From positions 52,709,137 to 52,773,136 of the forward strand of contig CAMTDV010000017.1 of assembly GCA_947069175.1 (NCBI GenBank): a DNA stretch of 64,000 nucleotides, in the 5' to 3' direction. Below the pieces are notes generated by a model. That model was not told the DNA's origin. It was given only the letters and a program-made list of their open reading frames with translations, and ran no database searches. Every line of letters starts with the position of its first letter. Within the stretch, counting starts at the first letter, position 1. The translations under genes were made by a program, and so were the position numbers. Of this stretch, positions 9,948-21,784 are shown piece after piece. Origin of the DNA: Scalesia atractyloides (lineage: Eukaryota; Streptophyta; Magnoliopsida; Asterales; Asteraceae).

Positions 9948-10064
9948 AGTGATTCGGATAACGCTACAAGGGTAATACAATAAGAACACTTATATATAGG
10001 AAGTACCATCGGCGTATCCACCATGTTCTTATGGTATTACACTCGTTTCGTTATCTAAATCACT
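9948..10064 (-). repeat. TATA-loop LTR hairpin, copy c
   Basis: Left arm AGTGATTCGGATAACG... and right arm ...CGTTATCTAAATCACT, with inner GTAATACAATAAGAAC facing GTTCTTATGGTATTAC (15 of 16 pair). The loop is the conserved TATATATAGGAAGTA and GGCGTATCCACCATG. The surrounding 9771-10200 matches 36400-36780 in the same orientation. Confidence 0.78.
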
Positions 10065-11049
10065 ACTAATCACATAAACCCATAATCATCGACTTGGTCA
10101 TCAATTTGTACATACGCATTAAAGTACACAAGGAATCCAATCCAGGACTTCAACCTTGTACTTTAAAATCCACAAGAATCTAACAATGAAGATAGGAAGA
10201 TCTTATATGGATCTTTGAGATTTGATAGCGAAAATGTTTCGAAAACCACACACTAGATATGTTATGCTCAGTCAACATACAAGCAAAATGTCTTTGAAAA
10301 CCGTGTACTTGGTATGCTCAGTCAACATACAAGCAAAATGTCTTTGAAAACCGTGTACTTGTTATGCTCAGTCAACATACGAAGCAAAAATGTCTTTGAA
10401 AACCGTGTATTAGGTAAATATGAAATGTTGAAATGTTTTGAAATCATGTAAAATTGTCTTCGAAAGTTTTTGAAAATATGTATTTTGAAATCATGCACTT
10501 TGTATATTAAGTAAATATGCTATGTTAAAATATTTTTAGAATCTTATGAAATGTCTTTGAAATCATGAAATTTTGAAATTTTTTATAATGTTTTTTGAAA
10601 TCGTGTACTATGCAAAGTGTTATGAAAAACCAGAGAGTTGTGATATGTACATATGCATATTGCATAAGATCGTTTTAAGGACTCATGGAAGTACCCTTAG
10701 GTATTCAAGGAAAAATGGTACTTTGAGTATCTGTTAAGGGTTATAACTTGTACCTTGTACTTTGTTTCTTGGAAGAAACGAGTACTTAGGATTTTTGTGG
10801 AGATCACGAGCGATCACAAAGTGAAAGAAACTACGAGAGTAGTTTGATTTGCAAGGAATCATGTCCTTGGTATTGGTATTGTAGGGGTGTAACACACATA
10901 TATGTAATCACATTTGTAAATAAACCATATTTATTTATAGACAATCAAAGTGTTTTCGAAGTTCTTGGTAAACAAAACAGAAACAGATAAAAACTTAATT
11001 GTTCATAGTTGCATTGTTGTTGGCTCGAGTCTCGTTAATATATGTGAAA
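10065..11049 (-). repeat. Degenerate LTR sequence with reversed 54-bp repeat
   Basis: At 10241-10412 three units contain GGTATGCTCAGTCAACATAC-like cores, the reverse complement of the repeat at 6253-6505. From 10413 to 11049 the sequence is AT-rich, with many AAATGTTTTGAAATCATG-like words, and an LTR-like GGGGTGTAACA end at about 10883-10893. No gene. Confidence 0.5.
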
Positions 11050-11253
11050 TGCTCATCCATGTGCAGGATTTGCATTAACAATTCTTGGGCAGTTGTTTCT
11101 AAAATGACCCATCTCGCCACAGTCGTAGCAAGAACCTGGTGGAAAGTTAGCTTGAGCTGATCGATAGACGTTTGCTAAATGACCAGTCGCCCGCACGAAG
11201 TGCATTGACGACATTGTAGGTGAGCTTGATGATGAGCATTGCACCTGTTGCAT
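11050..11253 (-). pseudogene. gag: gag remnant with zinc knuckle
   Basis: A short minus-strand frame carries a CCHC knuckle CYDCGEMGHFRNNCPR, closely like the CYNCGDPNHFRNTCPR of element A, with an upstream Gln/Ser-rich stretch. Only about 65 codons remain and no flanking gag or protease frame is visible, so it is a relic of a Ty3/gypsy element of the A type. Confidence 0.75.
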
Positions 11254-11264
11254 ATAGGTGCTGG

Positions 11265-12776
11265 TCTAACCTTAGTAGGTTATCCCCTATGCAACTATGG
11301 TCACATACATGTGTTCGGTCGGATCCTAAGATCGACCAAACGGGTCAGATTCAAAAGTCAAAAGGGTGGTCAAGACCGCTCGACTTACAACCGTAAATAA
11401 GCAATAAACTAGAATTGACGAATTAGACATGTAAAAACATGTCTAACTAAGTTGCAAAACTGATTTGGTATCAAAACTTAGTGTTTTGATACCCGAAAAT
11501 AGCTTCGTCGTAAAATGCACATAATGCGCATCTTTGACCAAAACTTTGACTCGTCACTTCGACAAGTAAACGTGTTAATCAGAAGGTGCAATCACTAGGG
11601 ATTATAACCTGCGTGATTACGATCACGTTGCAAAGTTCAATTAAACTTTGACTTGACCAAAAAAGGTCAGAACCAAAAGTCAAATAGAAAGTCAATTGTT
11701 TAACTTTTAGCTCAAAATAAGCTAAAATAATGAACAAGTCCATGAAAGAAAACTTACTTGTGTTCTAGGAAGGCAAGAATGCTCAGTAAGAGGCCTCTAA
11801 AGGGAAGCAAACTCCAACTAAGAGCATGTAGGAGAAGAAGTAGAAGGAAATGAGCAAGGAATTTGGTTGAAAAAACTTGTTATTTATAGTGTTTAGGAAT
11901 CTCTATGATCATCACAAGTGTCCCATGTGTTGTCATGATCTTAGGGAGGCTTAAACACTTGTCAACTGCAGGTTAGAAGCTGGCAATTTCGACTTTTTGG
12001 ACTCCAAGGCTTTGCACAAGAAGCTGCAAAGTTGCAGCCAAGAAACTGTTGTGCTGGGGGGTCCTTACGGACCGTATGGACATGTTCTTACAGTCCATAA
12101 GCCCTTTAGCTGGCAAACAAGTTTCCAAAAATGGCAAGTTTGGCCCCTGAACCTGTTTCATCGCGTTTTGTCAATTTTAACCCATTTTAACCTAATTTTT
12201 ATGCTCAATAAAGGTGTTAAGGCATATGTAACTTGGTTATGCCCAATAATGTCATGGATGTCAGTTCGTTCGGTTGTATGGTTGCGTTTTTCGCTTAATT
12301 ACGACGAACGCTATAACGGACACGAAAATGACCGAAATTGCGCAACAATTGATATTTTTGCATTCTCATCAATAAATACATGATTTTATTGATTACAAAA
12401 ATATTTGGGTTTTATATGTGGTTCGTATTAAAAAAATACGAGAATCGGCAGACTTTCGCAGTTTGTCGCAATTAGTCCCTGAGCTCGAGTAAGCATGTTT
12501 TTGCCATACCGAACCTTTCAAAACTTATTTCTAAGTTATGTAAAGGGTATTTAGGGTATGTTTAGCTTATGTCCTTGTCCCGGAGTGTATGTCATGTAAA
12601 ATTCATTACGTGAGATTTCACTTCCCGAAAAGGTTTGAAAGATCGAAATTGAACAAAGAGTGAAAATGCACGAATGTCAAAAATTTATACAAATCTTGGA
12701 AATAAAACACAAGGTTTCATTGAATACTAAATCGTTCGGAATTGTATAATGATTGAAACGCACAAATTTCACATCA
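11265..12776 (-). repeat. LTR fragment Z (U3 and R part)
   Basis: Minus-oriented and collinear with Y and with the first 1.6 kb of W: the CCATACCGAACC block, the CTTACGGACCGTA palindrome region (12060), a TATA box TATAAATA at 11881-11888, and GACCAAACGGGTCAGATTC at 11334. It ends abruptly next to the gag remnant, so the 3' half is missing. Confidence 0.65.
11881..11888 (-). promoter_or_regulatory. TATA box of LTR Z
   Basis: Minus-strand TATAAATA at the position equivalent to 38017-38024 in W. Confidence 0.5.
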
Positions 12777-13501
12777 CTCATCAGCTGGAACGTTAAACTT
12801 CCATTGAAAACGCATGAATGTTCACTTATTAGTTAAACTTCAGTTTTAACTTAAAATTTCCATAACTTCTTCAATACCTATCCTTTTCTCTTGAAACTTG
12901 TTTTCTAATTGTCCGCAAAACGTTTCCCTACATTATTGACTCAAAATCCTTAACTTGGGTTCTTGACTTTTACGAATTATGTTACTGTTATATGATTCAT
13001 GCGTAATAATTCGACCCGTTTGGATCTACCATATTGTCTCCGACATAGTTAACTACTATCGACCTGCTACAACAATACTTACCTTAGTACTTCCATTTAT
13101 TACATAATCTTACATGATTCCCCACATTCATATGTATCAAAATTCTCTATATTTACTAAGAAATGAATCGGAAATCACTTACCTTAGCGTCCGTATTTGC
13201 ATCTGTTACCTTGCCTCCTTTTGACCCATTAGCCTTCCATGTTTCCATCCATTTTGACATGATCCATGTACTTTCATGCCATCGCATTTACATCCTTGTT
13301 AGCACACATGATTATACATATTAACGATCATCTCAAATGCATATCTCACATTTGACTTTTATTAGTCAATTCTAACAAGCATAAGGCATATACACAAAAT
13401 CCTATCTTTTCAAACTAATATAATTCATCATGTCATCCTATATAACACATATTGATATAACACGTACCATATGACTTTCTATAATCTTACAATTGTTACA
13501 A
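12777..13501. other. AT-rich sequence, target of element F
   Basis: About 725 bp with no coding frame or recognised repeat. It joins 35293 onward across the F insertion and belongs to the older sequence into which F inserted. Confidence 0.5.
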
Positions 13502-13506
13502 TAAGT
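13502..13506. repeat. Target site duplication of element F (left)
   Basis: TAAGT directly abuts the LTR at 13507. The same five bases directly follow the right LTR (35288-35292), showing that 13507-35287 is one insertion. Confidence 0.93.
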
Positions 13507-13943
13507 TGTGAATGTAGGATCAGACCCAACTCGTGAGCTTCCGATCAGACTTGCTCAGCTAACAGATGCGGAATTCATTGTTAGCTGATTGAATCAAACA
13601 AAGAACAAGCATGATGATTACTGTTAAACCGTCTGTATCTTGTATTAATCAACTTTGTAAAGATTACAGACTCGAGCAGGGCTTCGCCTCTGATCAACAA
13701 AAACAGCATGCTAAAAAACATCCTAAGTCACCTATTTGTAAGCAAGACATGACAGCACTAGTGACTCAGGACCAAGGGATTTTCGCACGAAATTTCCGTG
13801 CGAAAATCCCCAAGATTTTTCTTACGAAAATTCTTGTTACAAACAAAAACTTGACTTTCAAATCTAAACATTTGATGCTGCGAAACCCTATCTATACAAC
13901 AGAGTCATCCTAGACGTAGGCAATAGACATATATGCACCATCA
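13507..13943 (-). repeat. 3' LTR of element F
   Basis: 437 bp, TGTGAATGTAGG... to ...GCACCATCA. It contains the 35-bp inverted repeat at 13776-13810 built from TTTTCGCACGAAA and CCGTGCGAAAA. Its TATA box is decayed (ACAAATAG in place of TATAAATAG). A 100-codon plus frame at 13611-13913 is a chance frame in the LTR. Confidence 0.93.
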
Positions 13944-14210
13944 GACTCCCCCTTGGATGTTGCCGTGGTCTTGGACAGTCTTGAAAACTTTTCTGCAAAA
14001 ACCTTCAAACATATATGACTTGATTATCCGAAAAAAGTGATTTGGCGGCTTTCGACGCTCCTCAGAAGCAATGGGAGTTTGATCTGTTAGAGGAGGTCGA
14101 TTGTACGTGTTGCCAAACTTGAATCTTTGTTGAGAAGCTATCTTTCATCTTGCCTCGATTCTTTCTTCTTTCTTTTCCAACTTTCTCTTCTCTTTGTCTT
14201 CCAGCTTTCT
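13944..14210 (-). other. Polypurine tract and 3' untranslated region of element F
   Basis: The minus strand reads CATCCAAGGGGGAGTC next to the LTR, the plus-strand primer for reverse transcription. The same core (AAGGGGGAG) abuts the LTRs of C and E, and D has the near-identical TAAGGGGGAGTC. The rest, up to the stop of the extra frame, has no feature. Confidence 0.85.
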
Positions 14211-17200
14211 TCAGGATGTGTTCCAGTCTTTACCTGAATTAATATTGTTAGCATAACACACATTTACAATCCTCTGGAACTGCAAGGCCTGCTCTTTATC
14301 TTTTTCTTCATAACTGATCTTGATGAAGAATAGTCGTTCGATATCTTTCTCTAAGCAGATGATAAGCCACATTGGATCCAAAACTCTGATCGCACGCCAT
14401 AACCCATAAATTCTTTTATGCATAATCACTGTTTCAGATAGATCTTTAGACATGTCCCACGATCCTTCATCAGGCTCTACATAGATAACAGCCTCTCGAG
14501 TACTTGAATCGTAGTGGCACCATTTGAAGATTTTGTAAAAATCTTGTTCCATCTTCTTTAAGGGCATCTTCTTCATAACACGTGGTCGTTTGACAATCAA
14601 AGTCACATCCTTTTCTTGCGTTACTGGATCAATCTTTGTGACGGTGCGAGGCTTGTGTGGTTTCCAGTAGTTGAAACCATGTGCAGCTTCAAACTTGATT
14701 AACTTCCATAGACATTGATCATTCGGTCGTAACGTCATACTAGACGTCTTGGTCTTCACCAACTCTTTCACATACCACTCAGGAAGACTCTCTATATCAC
14801 CCAGATGTTTGAAGTATTGAACTCCAAACTCACGTTTCAAAGCATACACATCTAGTTCCTCGATCTAACCCCAACTAATAATGTCACCCAGAGATGCATC
14901 AGGATCTCTGGTGAAGAAAGCTAATGGACGATGGAACTTTCTTTCTGGCGGCATCTCCTTAAACCACTTTTTCTTCATTTCTATGATCTCTTCTTTGGTC
15001 GGTGGTTTGAGAGCTGTGCCTTCCTTTACTACCTCTTCTACTTTACGCTTAAGCAGATCATCATTTACTTTAGCAGACATTTCAGCAAAGGTTCTGTTCC
15101 TTCACCTGTATACGTTGCTTCCACATTTTCGTCGTCTGAATCCCAATCTTCTATAATAACTCGATCATAATCGTTGGCCTGTGGGACATCTTCAAATTCG
15201 TAATCATTCAGTTCTGAGCTTGTATTCTTCAGTTCTTCCTCAAAATCAAACTCAAATGAATCATCATTGATACCCAGCATCTCAGAGAGATCAGGCTTCA
15301 AGTAGTTATGAACATACTCCCCTTCTTCGACATCGTGCTCAAGATAGATGACTTTGGGCTTTGGTGCTGTCTCATCAAATTCGTTCAACGACTCCCCTGA
15401 ACCTGTTCATCTGTTAGTTCAAAAATAGAGTCATTCATGTACGCATCAACGATCATACTTTCATTATTAAACAAGTTAAGTACAGATTCGGTCCCTTCCT
15501 TCTCTATCACTTCACATGTTTCATCTACCATTTCATCAATCTCTCTTTCTAGCTGTCTCTGAGCTATGGCCTTTTCTTTTGTCATCGATTCCAACACCCC
15601 TTCGCCTTGAAGCACAAACCTTTTCCCTATATCATAGGCTGGGTCGTAAACAACTATCTCTGAAGATACTGGCATGGATTCAGCTTTCGGCGCAGATTGT
15701 TCAATCACAGGATCCGAAGAAATCACAGCTTTAGGCTCGGGTTGGCTGAAAGTAGGAATATCATCAATCTTGTGCTTTCCTTTGCCTTCAGCATCAGATA
15801 AGGCTTTAGAAACTCATTCCCTTTCCTCAATTTATGCCTTGCTTCTTTTCTCTCTATCTTTTCAATCTCATCTGTCATAGATATGCCCAGAGTTCTTACC
15901 AGAATTTTCTTCATCAGATCAACCTGCCTGTTGTTCGATTCTCATTCGGTCTCATACTCTTCCATTTTCTTGATCATCCTCTGATTTTCAATTTCATAGC
16001 TCCTGAGAGTTGCCTTCAGAATCTCTCTCTCTCATTCTCCAGCACTTTAATTCTTTCTTCGTAACCAGTAACTTTCTTTGCAGCTTGAAAGAATTTCTCG
16101 TTATCATCAATGACTAACCTCAGTATCTCCTGATACTATCCCTATCTGACTCAAGGATCTTAATTTTTCATCAGCATTCTTTAACTTTGTTTCCAACTCT
16201 TCGAGTCTCCCAACATATACGTCATCAACTGTGAGACCTTCTCCCCTGAGATAGCACTATAATCGAAGAAGTAATCATCAAAGGTTGTGTCTACTGAAGG
16301 ATGTTGTTGTGTAGGATGAGCTGGCGATGTTGTCAGAGGCTGAGAAGGAGCAGGAGGAGTGCTAATAGGTGGTCGTGGAGGAGATACAACAGGAGGTTCA
16401 AATACTGGTGGAGGAGACAGAGCACGTTGAGAAGATTCAATTGGTGGCTCGACTGTTGAAGGTGGCTGAGTAGATGGGGGAGGAGATGGAGGACGTTCAG
16501 AAGATGTTTCAACAGTTGGAGCAACTGGAGCCTCAGCAGTCTTTGTTCTTAGCCTGATTCTAAGCTTCTTAGCGGTAGACTCAGGCTTTCTAGTTGCAGT
16601 ATGTTTAACCCTCTTTCCAGTTTTCTTTTCCGCATGCTTAACAACGATTATCTCTTCTTCGAACTCAGATGGCTCATATGTAGTGTCATCCTCTCCTGTA
16701 GCCTTGCGTTTCTTTTCTTCGGCTAACTTCCTCTCTCTTTCTATTCTTTCTTGTTCTTTCCTTTCTCTTTATTTCCTTTCACCTTCCCTCCTATCTTCAG
16801 AACCAGTACTAGACGATGGCCCTTCATCATCACCACCACCTGCTTCTGTTTCCACACCAACCATTCCTTCTGTCTCTTCAACGGTATCTTGACAGACTCT
16901 TCAACATGTGATGTGTCTGCAGTTTGCACTGTTTCTTCAACACGTACTTCTTCAATATCAGGTTCATCAATCAAACCTGTTCCAACACTTGGCTGTTTCT
17001 TTTGGCGTTTAGGAGCTGAGGAGGAAGTTTCTGATGGTTTCTTTCTTTTTGTTGCAGAGGAAGCACAACCAGCTTTCTTTCGACCATAATGACCCTTCTC
17101 TCCCTCACCTTTGATAAACCATGTGCTTCGCTTCTCAACAAAATCTTCCATCATGTTCCACTCTTCACTTTCATCGCCACTACCTTCATTTCTCCATTTT

Positions 17201-17987
17201 CCCTCTGGCGGAGTGATATAATATGTCTTAACAAAAGTACCAAAGATAGGCTTGAATGTTGGAGCCTTTCCTCCCTTTCTGTAATTGTTGATGTTGTGGA
17301 GGTCCGACGAAGACATGTATTCTAGATCCAATATATCATCTTTCTTCTTCTCAAGATTGGGGTGTAGGTGGTCAAGTATCATCTGAATAAATCTCGGATA
17401 CTGTAAGAATCGCCCCTTCCCAAATTCATCACCATCTGATCGAAAATCAACTTACTGAAGTTGTAGGGTTTAATCAGAATGACTGCCACAATCATGCACA
17501 TGTGATAATCAACGAGATCGTCCCAACCCCCTTTTCTGTGGCTTAAGGCACGTGTAATACAATGAGCTAGGAATCTGTAAGGCAGTCCTAGCCTGTTGAT
17601 CTTGAAAGGAGCAGAATTCACATAGCCGTCATACCCCATTCTGTAAAAGCATCGTTTGACCAACTTCTCTGTAAAGCCCGTAGGATAGTCCATTTCATCT
17701 CCTAGATGTAACACTGTTCAGATAAGATCTTCTGTGATAGTAACCACTACATCATCCTTCCCGATTCTGACTGCTGACGTAATAGCCCTTGGTTCGGTTT
17801 GTAACTCTGCTGCGCTCCAAAAACGGTCAACATGAGATGCATAAACGTTATGCTTATGTGTAAGAGCATAATATATCGGCAGCCTTTCCAGAAAATCAAG
17901 GTACTGTGAAAAAGGAGCAAACTCTGGCACATCTTTATCAATCAGGCAGCAGGATTTGTGCACAGGATGGAACTCATGTGCGGTCTT
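14211..17987 (-). pseudogene. Post-pol extra reading frame of element F (env position)
   Basis: A chain of minus frames (to 17718, 17714-17379, 17382-16741, ~16740-15727, 15726-15385, 15388-15065, 15080-14865, 14849-14211) that reads as one ~1250-codon ORF broken by stops and frameshifts. A TGA at 17718-17720, where neighbouring codons fit CGA, interrupts it between ITEDLI and TVLHLGD. The N-terminal third (FLERLPIYYALTHKHNVYAS, RFLAHCITRALSHRKGGWDD, FSKLIFDQMVMNL) resembles a 'putative plant transposon protein' domain common in Asteraceae translations; I place it from memory. Then follow a Lys/Ser-rich region, a Pro-rich region (near 16330-16540), probable coiled coil, acidic stretches and a C-terminal domain with no motif I know. 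No signal peptide or membrane helix stands out, so it does not look like an envelope protein. Confidence 0.7.
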
Positions 17988-20009
17988 CTGTGAAACAGAG
18001 AGATATGACAAAGTTAGACAAAATTTCTCAGAAAAACAAATTTCTCACAATTGTTGTACAAAAATATCTTCACAAAACATCACTGAATTTTCGTGCGAAA
18101 ATTTACATATTATATTTTAACACTTTACCACACGAATTTTCGTGCGAAAATTTGATATTTTCGTACGAAAAATATCCTTCGTCCCTGACAGTTACCTAGT
18201 TTTTGAACCGACTCAAAACACTTGTAATTTTGTGTTTTTCATGAAATTGAAACGGTAAACCTAGGTTAAATTAGCCGATTTCAACATTATTGAGTTCAAT
18301 TTTAAGTTTTACCGGCTAGTTTATCCTAAAACTACGTGTTTAGTCCGTTTTCATCCAAATCATTCAAGTTTACGGTTCGATCTCGATGGTATACCTTTGC
18401 CATTACAAGATGTGTGTAAATCAACCTCCCTAATGTGTCAAATAAGTCAGAAAGTGGGTAGAATGAGAGATAGTAGAATATCGCCTCAGAGAATCCGCAC
18501 GAAAACTCTATCAGATTTTCGTATGAATTCTGTATCCCTCACTTATATATATAACCCCTAATATTTTCATACGAAAATTGGCTTTGTATAGACTTGCCAT
18601 ATTTTCGTGCGAAAATTGTTGAAACCCTTGAAATATTTTCAACTTTCCAACTTTTGTTTGTTTTCAGTTTTAGTTATCCACACAGTTGACCAAGTCTAAG
18701 TTAATGACCTTGTTAAACTGTTTTGGTTACCTAGTCTAAATTAATGACCTTGGTTGACCACTTTTTGACCAAAAACTGTCATTTTCTTTTGAATTTTAAG
18801 TTTTAAGTTAATGAACTTTTAAACGCTTTAAACCAGACTTTGACTTTGTTTCCAGATTAGCTCCCAGCCCGTAATGCTTTTAGGTTTTCCTCTGCATTCT
18901 GTCGCCTTTTGACTCTAGAGATCTGTTTTCCATCACCGGTAGTTAAAAACTAAAGTAGAAACAGAAAATCTTTTTGAATTTGTGAATTCTTTTAAACTAA
19001 AAACACTTAAAGTAATATGTACAAACATATTTACAGACATATTTTTGCGAGTTTGTGTTAGAGAATCATATCAGTTTATTGAGACACATTACAGTACCGT
19101 TGGTCTAGATAAAACTGTAAGTTTATAAACACATTTTCTTTAGATTGTCGGTATACTGATCCACTTAAACCTCTACACGTTTCTCAACTACTTCAAGATA
19201 TGTTAGGTAATTTTTAGCAACATGGCCTAATCTGTGTTTCCCACCTCAGAATATACTCACGCATCGAGATTCCCAAGATTTCATCTCACATGTGAATATA
19301 TCTAATTGATATCTGTAGAGGGGTGAAATTGTGAAACTTAGAGAGCTCGGGTTAGTACTTCCGTACAGAGAAAGAGATGAAGGCTTGACTTTAGTTGGTG
19401 TTCCTCTTGGGAATCTTTTAATTTTTGTATTACAGAATGTCATATCTTTTTATGACATTTTTCTTTATTTTTTTATGCAGCTTGGGGTGAATAATGCGAA
19501 AGTATTATACAAGTTCTAGGCCATTGCTGACGCAAAATCAGAAGAACTCGTATAATACCCCAGATATCAACTAAATATAAAGTCCTAGTATCTCAGAATT
19601 TGGCATTCTCTTAAACGAAATTTCGGGGTACCAAGCCCATATATCCGAGAGATGTTAATCCACAGATTTACCAGTTTATCTATTTAGGCTTATATCCTGA
19701 AGAGCAGTTTACTGAGCGTGCGAAGCCTTCCGACACATCTTTAGAAAGATCTATTTAGACATTTTTAAACAATACATTTCTTTAGCGACTGTAATGTTCC
19801 ACTGATGTATTATCATCTCCTCTTATACAGAAAACTCTTTTTGATTTTTTTAATGTTTTTGTATTTTTCATTTTTTGTATTATTCATGATTTTTCAATGT
19901 TTTTGTATTTTTCACATCTTTTTCTCCTCCTAAAATCAAAAACATATATTTTTGGATTTTTGTTTTTAGGAAAGCATGTAAACTATTTACAGAAAAACAT
20001 TTGACTTAC
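17988..20009 (-). other. Candidate intron between pol and the extra frame of F
   Basis: Minus-strand donor CTG|GTAAGT (intron starts 20009) lies in the last pol codons. A pyrimidine-rich acceptor TCTCTCTGTTTCACAG (intron ends 17988) precedes the extra frame. Codon phase is 0 on both sides. Without splicing pol ends at TAG 19983-19985. The interval is non-coding. It holds TTTTCGTGCGAAAA-type palindromes near 18085-18175 and 18490-18620, and blocks shared with the 3' region of E. Transcript evidence is needed. Confidence 0.5.
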
Positions 20010-21119
20010 CAGTGAGGACCGCATCCCAACATCATCATCCTCAAATTCAACCTCAAAAACATCCCCTGATATCAGATTCTTTAAACCATTTATTTTGAAA
20101 GATTTCGAAATCTTGCTCTATCAAAAGCTTTGGTGTAAAAATCTGCTTTTTGGTCATCAGTGTGGATTTTCTCAATTTGTACCAACTTTTTCTCGTGACA
20201 ATCACGGATAAAATGGTATTGAATCTCAATGTGTTTAGTGCATGAGTGTTGACAAGGATTGGCTGTGATATCAATAGCCACCTTGTTATCTACATAAATG
20301 GGCGTATCAAGAAATTGTAGTCCGAAGTTTCTCATCTGTTGTTGTATCCACAGTATCTAGGAACAACAACTGGATGCTGAAACGTATTCAGCTTCATAAG
20401 TAGAGAGAGCTACCGCAGTCTGTTTCTTGCATTGACACGTTACCAAAGTTGTTCCGAAGAACTTGCAGCCGGCCGTTGTAGATTTAGCATTCTGCTTGCA
20501 GCAACCAAAATCAGAGTCAGAGTAACCCAAAAGGTTGAAATCGACATGATGTGGATACCACAAGCCGGTGCCTGGGCATCCTTTCAGGTCGCGCATGATC
20601 CTTTTGACGATCAACAGATGTGATTCCTTCGGATTTGACTGATATCTGGCGCAAAGGCATGTGGGGTACATGATATCTGGTCTTGAAGCTGTTAGATACA
20701 TCAAGGATCCGATCATGGAGAGATATAATGTTTCATCAACTTTTTCTCCATACTCGTCTGGACAAATGCCGTAGTTTGTGGCTAAAGGGGTAGATGCTGG
20801 TTTAGTTCCTATCATGTCAAATTTCTCAACACGTCATGAACATACTTCATCTGGTGAATGAAAATATCGTCCAGCAATTGTTCAACCTGAAGCCCCAAAA
20901 AGAATTTCATCTCACCCATAGCACTCATTTCGAATTCTCTTTCATGAGTTTCTCAAAGTCCTTACACAGCTGTTCATTTGTCGACCCGAAGATCATATCG
21001 TCCACATAGATTTGTACAATAATCAGATGTCCATCTACTTCCTTGGTAAAGAGGGTGCTATCTACTGTTCCTCTGGTGAATCGGTTAGCCAGAAGATGTT
21101 TTGAAAGTGACTCATACCA
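19983..21119 (-). pseudogene. pol: pol of element F: RT C-terminal part and RNase H
   Basis: Continues RT after the E insertion: YESLSKHLLANRFTRGTVDS, catalytic IYVDDMIFGSTN (YVDD at 20997-21008), then frameshifts near 20930-20820. The copia RNase H region follows: MIGSLMYLTASRPDIMYPTC, YSDSDFGCCKQNAKSTTAGC, ALSTYEAEYVSASSCCS and a tail with IYVDNKVAIDITANP and KHIEIQYHFIRD. RNase H removes template RNA during reverse transcription. At least two frameshifts and one stop break it. Confidence 0.9.
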
Positions 21120-21124
21120 GGCTC
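21120..21124. repeat. Target site duplication of element E (left)
   Basis: GGCTC precedes the LTR start at 21125 and is repeated at 28418-28422 after the second LTR. Removing E and one copy rejoins F's RT frame. Confidence 0.95.
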
Positions 21125-21549
21125 TGTTGGTGCATATGTCTGTTGCCTACGTCATTATGTATCGAGTCTGAGTGAATAGGGCTTAATCTGTTAGAAACGA
21201 GGCGTATTTATGTGTGATATAGGCCAAGTTCACTTGAGACTGGAATTGAGAAGTCAAGTTCGGTTGAACTTGACATAGTCAAGTTTGCCAGAACTTCACA
21301 CACTCTCCAGCGAACTTGCATCTCTATAAATAGGTGCCTTGAGATTTAATTTGTAACTAGGAGAGATTTTGGCACAGAGACGGCGAAGCTCTGTCGGATC
21401 CGGTTCTCGAATGTATTGAACTTTAGATCAATGAAAACAACCTTTAAAAGAGTAATTCTTGTTATTTGGTTAACTTGTCATTAGTTTCCGCCTAATCGGA
21501 CAATAGATAACAAATTTAGGTTCCCGTGCTAATCGTGGACGTTCCTACA
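21125..21549 (+). repeat. 5' LTR of element E
   Basis: 425 bp, TGTTGGTGCATATG to GTTCCTACA. Its TATA box is TATAAATA at 21325-21332. It carries GTCAAGTTCGGTTGAACTTG near 21262. Compared with the 3' LTR I count 19 substitutions and no indel. Confidence 0.95.
21325..21332 (+). promoter_or_regulatory. TATA box of E 5' LTR
   Basis: TATAAATA in CTCTATAAATAGGTGCC, identical in the 3' LTR (28193-28200). Transcription is expected to start about 30 bp downstream. Confidence 0.7.
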
Positions 21550-21551
21550 AG

Positions 21552-21564
21552 TGGTATCAGAGCC
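21552..21564 (+). other. Primer binding site of element E
   Basis: TGGTATCAGAGCC, initiator-Met type, two bases after the LTR end. Confidence 0.93.
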
Positions 21565-21784
21565 TGGATATCTAAATTTGCTGGAATCAAGACAAGAATT
21601 CCTTTATTTCATCTCCATTCTATCATTTTTCTTAACATTTTCACATATTTGATGATTTCATGGTCAAAAATGGGTGATTTTTGAATATGTCATGTAAAAC
21701 ACACTAATAACAAACCCCTAAGAGTTTGGACATCAAATTCAATCAAATTGATATCAAAAAGTTGGAAAAACCATGTTTTGGAAA

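Noticed and set aside
13611..13913. 100-codon plus frame
   Set aside because: It lies wholly inside the 3' LTR of F and is disrupted in the other LTR.
16333..16524. Leu/His-rich minus frame
   Set aside because: It is an out-of-frame reading of the Pro-rich part of the extra ORF.
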